DNA of 53,527 nucleotides from Actinomycetes bacterium (GTDB taxonomy: Bacteria; Actinomycetota; Actinomycetes; Propionibacteriales; Propionibacteriaceae): NCBI GenBank assembly GCA_023443125.1, contig JAEZVO010000043.1, forward strand, positions 1 through 53,527, in the 5' to 3' direction. The notes under the pieces were generated by a model. That model saw nothing but the letters and a program-made list of their open reading frames with translations, made no database searches and was not told where the DNA came from. A program made the position numbers and the translations under genes. This document shows positions 34,163 through 42,844 of this stretch, one piece after another (positions within the stretch are counted from its first letter, which is position 1; each line of letters starts with the position of its first letter).

Positions 34163-34804
34163 TCACCGTCGGCGGTTGCGCAGGAATCCGGATACAAGCT
34201 CCTCGAGGCGCGGGGCGAGCCACAAGGCATATTCGATGTCGGTGGTGTGCGCCCCTGGCGCGAGCCAGAAGATCGTCCATCCTCTGGCGAGATCCACCCG
34301 CTCGATGGCAGGGGGTGCCTGCAGTAGCAATGCCATCACGCGGGGATGCACCATGGCGTGGCCCGTCTGTTTGTCGGCTGCGCGCAGGCTGTACCTGTCG
34401 TTGAAGTGCACCGACTCCACCTGTGAGTCGGGCTTCTCCCACAGCGACGTCAGCCGTCGATCAATGAGGGAGACCGCAGGCAGGTCGAAGGTGTTCTGTA
34501 CCGCCACGAACCTTCTGCGAGCCTCCGGGCTGACCATCCGGTGCATCGTGAAGGTCATCTTGGTGAGCTCATCGACGTGGATCGCCATGGCGCGGGTGCG
34601 ACGACGAAGCAGCCGGGCCTCCCTGGCACCCCGGCCCGGCAACAGATGGTGAAGCCCAATTTCTGTGTCGTGGCGCTCCGCCACTGCGGAGAGTGCGAGC
34701 ATCTCTCGGTACCCGTCTTCACGCCGCAGCCGGCGCAGGTAGAGCCAACCGTGCTGCTCAGCCCACCTCCGAAGCTCACGACGCCGGCCGGCGCTGGCGA
34801 CCAT
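34163..34804 (-). CDS. Hypothetical basic protein
   Basis: I do not recognise this 213-residue protein. It is Arg-rich at the N-terminus (MVASAGRRRELRRWAEQHGW), has a central Arg cluster (LLRRRTRAMAIHVDELTKM), and ends in RNRRR. There are no membrane helices or catalytic motifs. 'WAEQHGWLYLRRL...' recalls small actinobacterial proteins that begin with a predicted W-x4-GW segment and usually follow a membrane part; here the preceding gene is a broken small membrane protein 23 nt upstream. The start is uncertain; a G-rich run precedes the ATG. Confidence 0.6.
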   Translation of the reverse strand: MVASAGRRRELRRWAEQHGWLYLRRLRREDGYREMLALSAVAERHDTEIGLHHLLPGRGAREARLLRRRTRAMAIHVDELTKMTFTMHRMVSPEARRRFVAVQNTFDLPAVSLIDRRLTSLWEKPDSQVESVHFNDRYSLRAADKQTGHAMVHPRVMALLLQAPPAIERVDLARGWTIFWLAPGAHTTDIEYALWLAPRLEELVSGFLRNRRR

Positions 34805-34827
34805 GAACCCCCCCCGACCGCCACCAC

Positions 34828-35040
34828 TCACATCAGCAGTAGCGGCAGACCAAAGAGAACCACTAACGCGACGCCGACGATGATGAGGATGACCCCGACT
34901 TAGGTTAGGTCCCCGGCCAGCTGAATGCCTAAGTAGGCCAGCGCAACACCGATCACTGTGCCGCCTGCGAGGATGACCATCACGCTTCGGCGAGAACGAT
35001 GGAACAAGCGCTCGAACCAGGTGAGCGAGTTGCGTTGCAT
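34828..35040 (-). pseudogene. Two-helix small membrane protein interrupted by an in-frame stop
   Basis: The frame from ATG 35040 codes 46 residues with one membrane helix (RRSVMVILAGGTVIGVALAY) and stops at TAA 34900-34902. In the same frame, immediately after the stop, 23 more codons read VGVILIIVGVALVVLFGLP and a few residues more, a second perfect membrane helix, ending at TGA 34828-34830. The second part has no plausible own start. A 70-residue, two-helix protein was probably split by a single-codon change. A TACCTT box 6 nt before the ATG suggests leaderless expression. Alternatives are a sequencing error, or a true 46-residue protein. Confidence 0.6.
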
Positions 35041-35100
35041 TGCACCAAGGTAGCCGGCGTGCCGTGCAGCCTGCTCGTGGCGATGTGCAGGGACGGGAGC

Positions 35101-35106
35101 TAGGAT
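35101..35106 (+). promoter_or_regulatory. Possible -10 box TAGGAT of aspS
   Basis: TAGGAT would give a 5' leader of about 46 nt that holds a small hairpin (GCTGCA 35119-35124 with TGCAGC 35132-35137) and the AAAGGA ribosome binding site. The hairpin is too short to call a riboregulator. No T-box sequence is present. Confidence 0.35.
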
Positions 35107-35158
35107 CGGTGCTCTGGAGCTGCACTGTCTATGCAGCCGTCGACGAAAGGAATACGTT

Positions 35159-36952
35159 GTGATCCGCACGCACGATGCCGGCACGCTCCGCAAGGAGCAC
35201 ATTGGCCAGGAAGTCGTACTCGCTGGTTGGGTGGCCAAGCGTCGAGATCATGGAGGCGTCGCCTTCATCGATCTGCGCGATGCCTCCGGCCGGGCGCAGG
35301 TGGTGATCCGCGACGAACTCCTTGAGGAGACTGGCGCGCACGACCTTCGCAATGAGTACTGCATCCGCGTGAAGGGTGTCGTCGAAGAGCGCCCGGAGGG
35401 CAACGAGAATCCTGAGCTGGCTACCGGCGAGATCGAGGTGGCCATCGAGGAACTCGAGGTGCTGAACCCGTCGGCGCCGCTGCCATTCCAAATCGACGAG
35501 CGCGTCACCGTCGGTGAGGAAGCCCGTTTGAAGTACCGCTACTTGGATCTTCGTCGGCCCAAGCCAGGCGCCAACATTCGTCTTCGTTCCAAGGTGAACC
35601 AGGCCGCTCGCCGCGTGCTGGAGCAGCACGATTTCGTGGAGGTCGAGACGCCTACGCTCACCCGTTCAACGCCCGAAGGCGCCCGCGACTTCGTCGTGCC
35701 CGCCCGCCTGGCGCCCGGGTCGTGGTACGCGCTGCCACAGTCGCCACAGCTGTTCAAGCAGCTGCTTATGGTGGCCGGCATGGAGCGCTACTACCAGATC
35801 GCTCGTTGCTACCGGGACGAGGATTTCCGCGCCGACCGTCAGCCGGAGTTCACGCAGCTCGACATCGAGATGAGCTTCGTCGACCAGGAAGACGTGATCG
35901 CGCTCGGCGAGCAACTCGCCTCCGAGATCTGGAAACTCATCGACGTCGACCTGCCTACGCCGTTCCCGCGCATCACCTACCTCGATGCGATGGCGAAGTA
36001 TGGCTCGGATAAGCCGGATCTGCGGTTCGATCTCGAGATCACCGAACTCACTGAGTACTTCAAGGACACCAATTTCCGTGTCTTCCAGGCCGAGTACGTG
36101 GGCGCCATCGTGATGCCCGGCGGCGGCTCGCAGCCCCGACGCACGTTCGACGCCTGGCAGGAGTGGGCTCGCCAGCGAGGAGCGAAGGGCCTGGCCTACG
36201 TTACGCTCGACGATGAAGGCACGCTGGGCGGCCCCGTCGCGAAGAATCTCTCCGACGAGGAACGCTCCGGCTTGGCTGCCAAGACCGGTGCACAGCCCGG
36301 TGACTGCATCTTCTTCGCCGCCGGCCAGGTGGCGCCGTCGCAGGCGCTGCTCGGCGCTGCGCGTAATGAGATCGGTGAGCGCTGTGGGCTCATCGACGAG
36401 GACGCCTGGAGCTTCGTATGGGTCGTTGACGCGCCGCTATTCAAGCCAGCGTCCGAGGCCAAGGCGGAGGGCGACGTCGCGGTCGGTGGCGGTCAGTGGA
36501 CCGCAGTGCACCACGCGTTCACCTCGCCGAAGCCGGAGTGCCTCGACACGTTCGATTCTGACCCGGGCAGTGCGCTCGCGTACGCCTACGACATGGTGTG
36601 CAATGGCAACGAGATCGGTGGTGGATCCATCCGTATCCACCGTCGCGATGTGCAGGAGCGCGTGTTCAAGGTGATGGGCATCAGCAACGAGGAGGCGCAG
36701 GAGAAGTTCGGCTTCCTTCTCGACGCATTCCAGTTCGGCGCGCCCCCGCACGGTGGCATCGCCTTCGGGTGGGACCGCATCGTGGCGCTGCTCAGCAAGT
36801 CAGACTCGATCCGCGATGTGATCGCGTTCCCGAAGTCCGGCGGCGGCTACGACCCGCTCACCGCCGCGCCCGCACCCATCTCCGCCCAGCAGCGCAAGGA
36901 GACCGGCGTCGATTTCAAGCCAGAGAAGAAGGACGCTCCGCGCAGCGAGTAA
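35159..36952 (+). CDS. aspS: Aspartyl-tRNA synthetase, bacterial type
   Basis: Class IIb synthetase. The 597 residues comprise an N-terminal anticodon-binding OB-fold (VVLAGWVAKRRDHGGVAFIDLRD), motif 2 'RYYQIARCYRDEDFRADRQPEFTQLDIEMSF', a bacterial GAD insertion (about 290-410), and motif 3 'GIAFGWDRIVALL'. The C-terminal 'FPKSGGGYDPLTAAP' is the family's usual FPK...D.LT.AP element. The GTG start has AAAGGA at proper spacing. Whether it also charges tRNA-Asn cannot be decided here; gatCAB and asnS are not in the window. Confidence 0.95.
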   Translation: MIRTHDAGTLRKEHIGQEVVLAGWVAKRRDHGGVAFIDLRDASGRAQVVIRDELLEETGAHDLRNEYCIRVKGVVEERPEGNENPELATGEIEVAIEELEVLNPSAPLPFQIDERVTVGEEARLKYRYLDLRRPKPGANIRLRSKVNQAARRVLEQHDFVEVETPTLTRSTPEGARDFVVPARLAPGSWYALPQSPQLFKQLLMVAGMERYYQIARCYRDEDFRADRQPEFTQLDIEMSFVDQEDVIALGEQLASEIWKLIDVDLPTPFPRITYLDAMAKYGSDKPDLRFDLEITELTEYFKDTNFRVFQAEYVGAIVMPGGGSQPRRTFDAWQEWARQRGAKGLAYVTLDDEGTLGGPVAKNLSDEERSGLAAKTGAQPGDCIFFAAGQVAPSQALLGAARNEIGERCGLIDEDAWSFVWVVDAPLFKPASEAKAEGDVAVGGGQWTAVHHAFTSPKPECLDTFDSDPGSALAYAYDMVCNGNEIGGGSIRIHRRDVQERVFKVMGISNEEAQEKFGFLLDAFQFGAPPHGGIAFGWDRIVALLSKSDSIRDVIAFPKSGGGYDPLTAAPAPISAQQRKETGVDFKPEKKDAPRSE

Positions 36953-36960
36953 TCGGTCGG

Positions 36961-37050
36961 CACCTTCCCGGCCATCGAGTAGGGCGCCCGCCTTCCTCCG
37001 GCCATCGAGTAGGCCGCCCGCCTTCCCCCGGCCATCGAGTAGCGCCGAAG
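36961..37050. repeat. Three tandem 30-bp repeats with core CGGCCATCGAGTAG
   Basis: Copies start at 36961, 36991 and 37021, each reading approximately CCTTCCCCCGGCCATCGAGT plus AGG-CGCCCG; the third diverges at its end. They lie directly after aspS. The core is a diverged reverse complement of the CTACTCAACC copies further right, so the block forms the left arm of a large inverted repeat. Confidence 0.85.
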
Positions 37051-37052
37051 GC

Positions 37053-37084
37053 GCGTATCGAGATGCGGCGTGGTTTCGATACGC
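37053..37084. repeat. Core hairpin of the dispersed repeat (GCGTATCGA ... TCGATACGC)
   Basis: GCGTATCGA (37053-37061) pairs with TCGATACGC (37076-37084). Next to it GCGAGC-TT-CGCTCGC (about 37083-37097) forms a second small hairpin. Related GTTTCGATACGCGAGC...GCTACTCAACCACC sequences are, to my knowledge, frequent intergenic repeats in high-G+C actinobacteria. It may also end aspS transcription. Confidence 0.75.
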
Positions 37085-37095
37085 GAGCTTCGCTC

Positions 37096-37171
37096 GCTAC
37101 TCAACCACCGGGGTGGAGGTGGTCGGTGCTGCTCAACCACCGGGAGGTGCCGCGCGGGCTACTCAACCACC
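37096..37171. repeat. Three copies of GCTACTCAACCACC spaced 30-32 bp
   Basis: Copies begin at 37096, 37128 (GCTGCTCAACCACC) and 37158. They form the right arm opposite the CGGCCATCGAGTAG copies. The last copy ends 8 nt before the stop of the minus-strand monooxygenase gene. Confidence 0.8.
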
Positions 37172-37178
37172 TGGCGCG

Positions 37179-38161
37179 CTAGAGCACGGCGTCGGCGACC
37201 AAGCGCAGCGAGTTGAGACGTACCTCCGGGTCGAAGGTGTAGGTTACGCCGATGAGCTCGTCAGCGCCGGTCTCACGCTGAATTTCGCCCAGCCGGGCAG
37301 CCACCACGTCGGGGGTACCGACGGCACGCACCCGGAGCGCATGTTCCATCATCTGCACTTCCAGCGCGTTGCCGTCGGGCTCGTCAGTGGGTGGCTGCAG
37401 CGGGGTGCGCCCGCCGTGCTTGCGTAGGGCCGAGAACATGTTCTGCGTCGTCGTGAACTGCCGCTCGGCCTCGCCGGGCTGTTCGTGGGCGAGGATATTC
37501 ACACCCACCTGCACGTACGGCTCGGCGATCTGTGCCGTCGGCGCATTCGGGTTGAAGTTGTCCTTGTACAGCTGAATCGCGGCGTGCAGCATGTCTGGCG
37601 AGAAATGCGACGCGAACGAATAGGGGAGCCCCAGCATGCCAGCCATCGTGGCGCCCGCATCGGACGAACCGAGCACCCACATCGGCACGTTGGTTCCCTT
37701 CGCCACACCGACTTCGATACCGCCCACAGAGCCGGCGCCGAACCACGTCTGCATCAGCTCGATGTTGCGCATGAACTCCTGCGGCTCCGCGCTCGAACGA
37801 GCGAGCGCTCGGGCGGTGATCTGATCGGTGCCGGGAGCACGGCCGAGGCCTAAATCGATACGCCCGGGATACATCTGATGCAGGGTGCCGAAGTTCTCTG
37901 CCACATTGAGCGGCGAGTGGTTGGGCAACATGATGCCGCCAGAACCCACCCGGATGCGCTGTGTTCTCGATGCCGCGTGCCCCCAATGAGCAAGGCCGTC
38001 GCCGACGACGCCACCGCAGCGGTGTTGTGGTGTTCGGCGTACCACACGCGTTCGTATCCCAGCTCGTCTGCCAGCTCCGCTGCCCGCATGGCTGCCTCGA
38101 TGGCATCCGAGACTGTTTGGCCCTGTGAGACGGAGACGAGATCCAAGATCGAGAGCTTCAT
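37179..38161 (-). pseudogene. Luciferase-like (LLM) flavin monooxygenase with a frameshift
   Basis: The family protein is split over two frames. ATG 38161 opens 'MKLSILDLVSVSQG...ELGYERVWYAEHHN...ATALLIG'. The rest, 'HAASRTQRIRVGSGGIMLPN...YPGRIDLGLGRAPGTDQ' to 'NSLRLVADAVL', continues in another frame. The switch falls in a run of five C at 37980-37984; one extra or two fewer bases restore a protein of about 327 residues, the normal size for this class (TIGR03558-like). It is either a real inactivation or a homopolymer sequencing error. A TAACAT box lies 7 nt before the ATG. Confidence 0.85.
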
Positions 38162-38168
38162 GCATTTG

Positions 38169-38174
38169 ATGTTA
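38169..38174 (-). promoter_or_regulatory. -10 box TAACAT of the LLM monooxygenase gene
   Basis: On the minus strand TAACAT ends 7 nt before the ATG at 38161, with no ribosome binding site. It is divergent from the rarA promoter. Confidence 0.4.
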
Positions 38175-38199
38175 TGAGGCCCCCGAAATGAATGCGGCA

Positions 38200-38205
38200 T
38201 AGACT
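38200..38205 (+). promoter_or_regulatory. -10 box TAGACT for a leaderless rarA transcript
   Basis: TAGACT ends 8 nt before the rarA GTG at 38214 and no ribosome binding site is present. Confidence 0.5.
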
Positions 38206-38213
38206 GCACTGTT

Positions 38214-39605
38214 GTGAGTTACGACCTCGATCTGTTTGGCGCGCCCGAATCCGATGCCCCCGTCGGATCGCTCGGCGACGCGCTCGAAGAGGGGGCGCCG
38301 CTCGCCGTCCGGATGCGTCCGCGCAACCTCGACGAGATCGTCGGGCAACAGCACCTCCTCACCCCAGGATCACCGCTTCGGCGCCTCGTAGAAGGCCAGC
38401 CCATGAGCGTGTTTCTCTGGGGGCCGCCAGGGGTAGGCAAGACGACGCTCGCATCCATCGTCTCGAGGGAGTCTGGTGCACGGTTCGTCGAAGTATCCGC
38501 CGTCTCCGCAGGCGTGAAGGAAATCCGAGCTCAGCTTGACGCCGCCCGCCGGGCGCTGCACCAGGGAACCTCGACGGTGCTGTTCATCGACGAAGTACAC
38601 CGCTTCTCGAAAACCCAACAGGACGCCCTGCTCCCAGCCGTCGAGAATCGACTCGTGACACTCATCGCGGCCACCACCGAGAACCCTTCCTTCTCCGTGA
38701 TCTCGCCGCTGCTGTCTCGCTCGCTCCTGCTGCGCCTCAAGCCCCTGGAGGACGCGGACATCGGCGCGCTCATCGATCGGGCAGTGCACGACGAGCGAGG
38801 ACTGCACGACGCCGTCGAGCTAGCGGACGCCACCCGCGCAGAGCTGCTTCGCATGTCAGGGGGAGACGCGCGTCGGGTGCTCACCTATCTGGAGGAGGCG
38901 GCCGCGTCTGCCACTGCGCTGGGTGAACGCGTCGTCACCCCGGAGATCCTCACCAGCGCTGTCGACCGCGCCACACTCCGCTACGACCGCGACGGCGATC
39001 AGCACTACGACGTGATCTCGGCCTTCATCAAGTCCATTCGTGGCTCCGACGTCGATGCCGCCTTGCATTACCTCGCCCGCATGCTGGAGGCGGGGGAGGA
39101 CCCACGTTTCATCGCCAGGCGTCTCGTGATTTCCGCATCCGAAGATGTGGGACTCGCCGCCACGAACGTGTTGCCGACGTGTGTTGCTGCGGCGCAGGCC
39201 GTCCAGCTCATCGGGATGCCTGAGGCTCGCATCACCCTGGCGCATGCGACGGTAGTGGCGGCCACCGCTCCGAAGTCGAACGCCGCCTACCTTGCGATCG
39301 GCAAGGCCCTCGCCGATGTGCAGGCTGGCAAGGGCAACTCCGTGCCCCTCCACCTTCGCGACGGATCCGCTAAGGCCAGCAAGGAAGCAGGCTTTGGCCA
39401 GGGCTACCTGTACGCGCACGACTTCCCGCACCACATCGTCGGACAGCAGTATCTCCCCGACGATCTGGATGGCACGCGCTACTACGAACCCACCCAGAAC
39501 GGAGCCGAGCAAGTGATTGCTGAACGTCTTCACTCGCTCCGCAGTGTGCTCTCAGATAGAGTTGCGCCGTCGAAACACGGAGGAGATGACGATGAGCGTC
39601 GCTGA
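38214..39605 (+). CDS. rarA: Replication-associated recombination protein A (MgsA/WRNIP1 family AAA+ ATPase)
   Basis: AAA+ ATPase of the clamp-loader clade that acts at stalled replication forks. The 463 residues show 'LAVRMRPRNLDEIVGQQHLL', Walker A GPPGVGKTT, Walker B LFIDEVHRF, sensor 1 'ATTENPSF', an SRSLLLRL arginine-finger region, and the C-terminal tetramerisation part 'SKASKEAGFGQGYLYAHDFPHHIVGQQYLP'. The GTG start matches the family's N-terminus and follows a -10 box by 8 nt. The last codons overlap the next gene by 14 nt. Confidence 0.94.
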   Translation: MSYDLDLFGAPESDAPVGSLGDALEEGAPLAVRMRPRNLDEIVGQQHLLTPGSPLRRLVEGQPMSVFLWGPPGVGKTTLASIVSRESGARFVEVSAVSAGVKEIRAQLDAARRALHQGTSTVLFIDEVHRFSKTQQDALLPAVENRLVTLIAATTENPSFSVISPLLSRSLLLRLKPLEDADIGALIDRAVHDERGLHDAVELADATRAELLRMSGGDARRVLTYLEEAAASATALGERVVTPEILTSAVDRATLRYDRDGDQHYDVISAFIKSIRGSDVDAALHYLARMLEAGEDPRFIARRLVISASEDVGLAATNVLPTCVAAAQAVQLIGMPEARITLAHATVVAATAPKSNAAYLAIGKALADVQAGKGNSVPLHLRDGSAKASKEAGFGQGYLYAHDFPHHIVGQQYLPDDLDGTRYYEPTQNGAEQVIAERLHSLRSVLSDRVAPSKHGGDDDERR

Positions 39606-39963
39606 ATTGGCAGCCATACTGGCCGCCGTCGCGTTGTGTGTCCTCGTCGCTCTCGCCGCACGCCCTTTACTCAAACTGAGTGCGGCTATTGATGACGTGA
39701 CCGAGTCCGTACGCAACGCGAGCGAGTCGATGGTGCCCGCCATGGAACGCCTCGCAGATGCTGCTGCGAAGGCCGACGCGAACCTCGACAAGCTCTCGGA
39801 TGTCACCGACGATGCGGGCCGCGTCGCCTCCCACGCCGCCGAAGTCAGTGAGGACGCGGCCCAGTTCTCGAATCTCGTCGGGGCTGTGTTCCAGAAGCCG
39901 CTCATCAAGACCGCATCGTTTACGTATGCCGCGCGCAAAGCGATTGGAGGCGGTCGCAAATGA
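39592..39963 (+). CDS. DUF948 membrane-anchored protein
   Basis: A 123-residue protein with one N-terminal membrane helix (about 4-24) and a long amphipathic helical region rich in Ala/Asp/Val with heptad spacing (about 28-105), typical of DUF948. Its function is not established. ATG 39592 has GGAGGAG at 8-nt spacing; an ATG at 39586 is too close to the ribosome binding site. In actinobacteria this gene commonly stands just before alaS. A TAGAGT box within the rarA end (39556-39561) could start its transcript. Confidence 0.85.
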   Translation: MSVAELAAILAAVALCVLVALAARPLLKLSAAIDDVTESVRNASESMVPAMERLADAAAKADANLDKLSDVTDDAGRVASHAAEVSEDAAQFSNLVGAVFQKPLIKTASFTYAARKAIGGGRK

Positions 39964-40187
39964 GAAACACCTTCTGGTTCACCGTTGGTGCCGCCACGGC
40001 GAGCTACGTGATTTTTCGCGGCAAGAAGCTCTACCGCGAGTACCTTCCCGAGTCGCTGCGCAGACAGATTGAAGCTAAGAGCGACGACGCCGCCATCGAC
40101 CTAGGGCGGTTCTCCGCCAACTTTGAGGCAGCACGCGCTGAGCGCGAGGCCGAAATCCGTCGTGAACTCAACATCCCGCAGGAATAA
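39960..40187 (+). CDS. Small membrane-associated protein before alaS
   Basis: A 75-residue protein with an N-terminal hydrophobic segment (FWFTVGAATASYVIF), then a charged helical tail (FEAARAEREAEIRREL). Similar small genes (DUF6167-like) are found between DUF948 genes and alaS in actinobacteria; no function is known. The ATG overlaps the DUF948 stop by 4 nt, so the two proteins are probably made together and may interact. alaS starts 5 nt later. Confidence 0.8.
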   Translation: MRNTFWFTVGAATASYVIFRGKKLYREYLPESLRRQIEAKSDDAAIDLGRFSANFEAARAEREAEIRRELNIPQE

Positions 40188-40192
40188 ACCTA

Positions 40193-42844
40193 ATGCAGAC
40201 CCATGACATCCTCCAGCGCTTTATCCACCACTTCGAGGCCCACGAGCACGAGGTGGTGCCGAGCGCATCGCTGCTGTACAACGACCCGACCCTGTTGTTC
40301 GTCAACGCCGGCATGGTGCCGTTCAAGCCGTACTTCCTCGGCGACGAGCCCGCGCCATATCGTCGCGCCGTCTCTGCGCAAAAGTGTGTGAGAACGCTCG
40401 ACATCGAAGAGGTCGGCAAGACCACCCGCCACGGCACGTTCTTCCAGATGCTGGGCAACTTCTCGTTCGGTGATTACTTCAAAGAAGCCGCTATCTCGAT
40501 GGCGTGGGAACTTGTCACGAAACCGGAATCCGACGGGGGCTTGGGCTTCGACGGCGACAAGATCTGGGTGACCGCGCTCCACGGCGACGACGAAACTATC
40601 GGCATGTGGCGTGCCGTCGGGGTGCCGAGCGAGCACATTCAGCAACGCGGGCTGAAAGATAATTACTGGCACATGGGCGTTCCCGGCCCCGGTGGTCCCT
40701 GCTCCGAGATTTATGTGGATCGCGGCCCGGAGTTCGGCCCCGACGGCGGCCCCGAGGCCGACGAAGACCGCTTCCTGGAGATCTGGAACCTGGTGTTCCA
40801 GCAGGAGGAGCTTTCTGCGGTTCGCGCAAAGGACGACTTCGACGTCGCCCGCGCTCTACCGAGCAAGAACATTGATACCGGCGCCGGGCTCGAACGCATC
40901 GCCTTCCTCAAGCAAGGCAAGGCGAACATGTACGAGATCGACCAGGTATTCCCCGTCATCCAGAAGGCATCTGAGCTCTCCGGCAAGCGCTACGGCGCGA
41001 ACGCCGATGACGACATCTGGTTCCGCGTCGTCGCCGACCACGTCCGCAGCTCCCTGATGCTGATGACCGACGGCGTCACCCCCGGCAACGAAGCTCGAGG
41101 CTTCGTGCTGCGCCGGCTGCTTCGTCGAGTTATTCGCGCGATGCGGTTGCTGGGCGTCCAGGATCCAGTGCTCAGCGAACTGCTGCCCGTCTCGAAGGCG
41201 CTCATGGAGCCCTCATACCCGGAGATCACTGAGGCGTGGGACCGCGTCTCGCAAGCCGCGTCCGCGGAAGAGGAGAGCTTCCGGCGAACGCTCCAAGCCG
41301 GCACGGTGCTCTTCGACGGCGTCGCCGCCGAGCTGAAGCAGTCCAAGGCGACCGCGGTGCCTGGGGATACGGCCTTCAAGCTGCACGACACCTACGGCTT
41401 CCCGATTGACCTGACGATGGAGATGGCCGCCGAGCAGGGGCTCACCGTCGATCGCACGACATTTGAAGCGCTTATGAAAGAGCAGAAAGATCGCGCCCGG
41501 GCAGATGCCAAGGCGAAGAAGGGCGGGCTCGCGAACCACGAGGCATACCGTGAGTTCCGCGAACGAGGGGAGACCCCCTTCACCGGATACGACGAGCTCG
41601 GGCTGCAGACGAAGGTGCGCGGCCTCATCGTCGACGGTCACGCCACCAACCATGTCACCGACGGCGCTGAAGTGGAGATCATCCTCGAGGAGACACCGTT
41701 CTATGCGGAGGCCGGCGGCCAGGACGCCGACCACGGTGTCATCGTCGGCGACGGATTCACTGCCGACGTGCTCGACGTCCAGCGCCCGGTGCCGGGGCTC
41801 GTCGTGCATCGAGTGAAGCTCGCTGGTGAGCTCGGGGTGGGGGTGCCCGTCGAGGCGCAGGTCGATCCGGCGCTTCGCCATCAGGCATCACAGGCCCATA
41901 CCGCGACGCACATCGTCCACGCCGCGCTGCGCGAGCTGCTCGGCTCGGGGGCAACGCAGGCCGGTTCCTACAACAAGCCCGGCTACCTGCGGTTCGACTA
42001 CTCGTCTCCGCAAGGGATGAGTGAGGAGCTCCGTCGCGAAGTGGAGGAGCGCTCCAACCAGGCCATCCTTGACGGTTTCGACGTGACGAGCCAGCAACTC
42101 AAGTTGGAGGACGCGAAGGCGCTCGGTGCGATGGCCATGTTCGGCGAAAAGTACCCACCTATCGTGCGCATGGTGGAGCTGGCGGGTCCTTGGTCACGCG
42201 AGCTGTGCGGGGGCACCCACGTGGCGAACACCGCACAGATCGGCGTGCTGAACCTCGTTTCTGAGCAGTCGGTGGGCTCCGGAGTGCGACGCGTCGAAGC
42301 GCTGGTCGCGAGTGACGCATTCCGACAGTTCGCTGCCGAACGCGCGCTCGTGCGTGAACTCACCGATACGTTGCGGGTAGCCCCCGAACAGTTGGGGGAT
42401 CGCGTCGGGAAACTGGTGCAGCAGCTCAAGGATGCAGAGAAGCAGATCGCCAAGCTGCAGTCGGAGAAGCTGCTGGCGAGCGCCGAATCGATGCTCGCTG
42501 GCGTGGAGCGCGTCGGCTCGGTCAATCTGCTCGCGTTGAAGGTTGAAGGCGTCAGCGGCGGCGACTTGCGCACCCTCGCGTCCGACCTTAGAGAGCGCCT
42601 GGATAGCGCGACGGCTGGCGTCGTCGTGTTGATCGGCGGTACGAACAAACCGGCCGCGATCGTCGCGACGAATGAACCCGCCCGTGAGCAGGGCCTCAAG
42701 GCAGGCGCACTCATCCGCGAGGTGTGTGCGACGCTCGGCGGCAAGGGCGGCGGCAAGGACGACCTGGCGCAGGGTGGCGGCGCCGATTGGGCACAAGCCG
42801 ACGCCGCGTTGGCGGCCGTGCGCGCCAAGGTTGCTGATGCCTGA
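40193..42844 (+). CDS. alaS: Alanyl-tRNA synthetase
   Basis: The 883-residue enzyme has a class II catalytic domain (LLFVNAGMVPFKPYFLG; KCVRTLDIEEVGKTTRHGTFFQMLGNFSFGDYFK), an editing domain with HTATH (near 569) and CGGTH (near 671) zinc ligands, and the C-Ala domain with coiled coil and glycine-rich tail (GGKGGGKDD). Both editing motifs are intact, so mischarged Ser/Gly-tRNA should be cleared. The ribosome binding site is weak (GGAATAA). It overlaps ruvX by 8 nt. Confidence 0.97.
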   Translation: MQTHDILQRFIHHFEAHEHEVVPSASLLYNDPTLLFVNAGMVPFKPYFLGDEPAPYRRAVSAQKCVRTLDIEEVGKTTRHGTFFQMLGNFSFGDYFKEAAISMAWELVTKPESDGGLGFDGDKIWVTALHGDDETIGMWRAVGVPSEHIQQRGLKDNYWHMGVPGPGGPCSEIYVDRGPEFGPDGGPEADEDRFLEIWNLVFQQEELSAVRAKDDFDVARALPSKNIDTGAGLERIAFLKQGKANMYEIDQVFPVIQKASELSGKRYGANADDDIWFRVVADHVRSSLMLMTDGVTPGNEARGFVLRRLLRRVIRAMRLLGVQDPVLSELLPVSKALMEPSYPEITEAWDRVSQAASAEEESFRRTLQAGTVLFDGVAAELKQSKATAVPGDTAFKLHDTYGFPIDLTMEMAAEQGLTVDRTTFEALMKEQKDRARADAKAKKGGLANHEAYREFRERGETPFTGYDELGLQTKVRGLIVDGHATNHVTDGAEVEIILEETPFYAEAGGQDADHGVIVGDGFTADVLDVQRPVPGLVVHRVKLAGELGVGVPVEAQVDPALRHQASQAHTATHIVHAALRELLGSGATQAGSYNKPGYLRFDYSSPQGMSEELRREVEERSNQAILDGFDVTSQQLKLEDAKALGAMAMFGEKYPPIVRMVELAGPWSRELCGGTHVANTAQIGVLNLVSEQSVGSGVRRVEALVASDAFRQFAAERALVRELTDTLRVAPEQLGDRVGKLVQQLKDAEKQIAKLQSEKLLASAESMLAGVERVGSVNLLALKVEGVSGGDLRTLASDLRERLDSATAGVVVLIGGTNKPAAIVATNEPAREQGLKAGALIREVCATLGGKGGGKDDLAQGGGADWAQADAALAAVRAKVADA

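Noticed and set aside
36961..37171. Possible CRISPR array
   Set aside because: The 30-bp units are tandem without unique spacers, orientation flips in the right half, and no cas gene is near.
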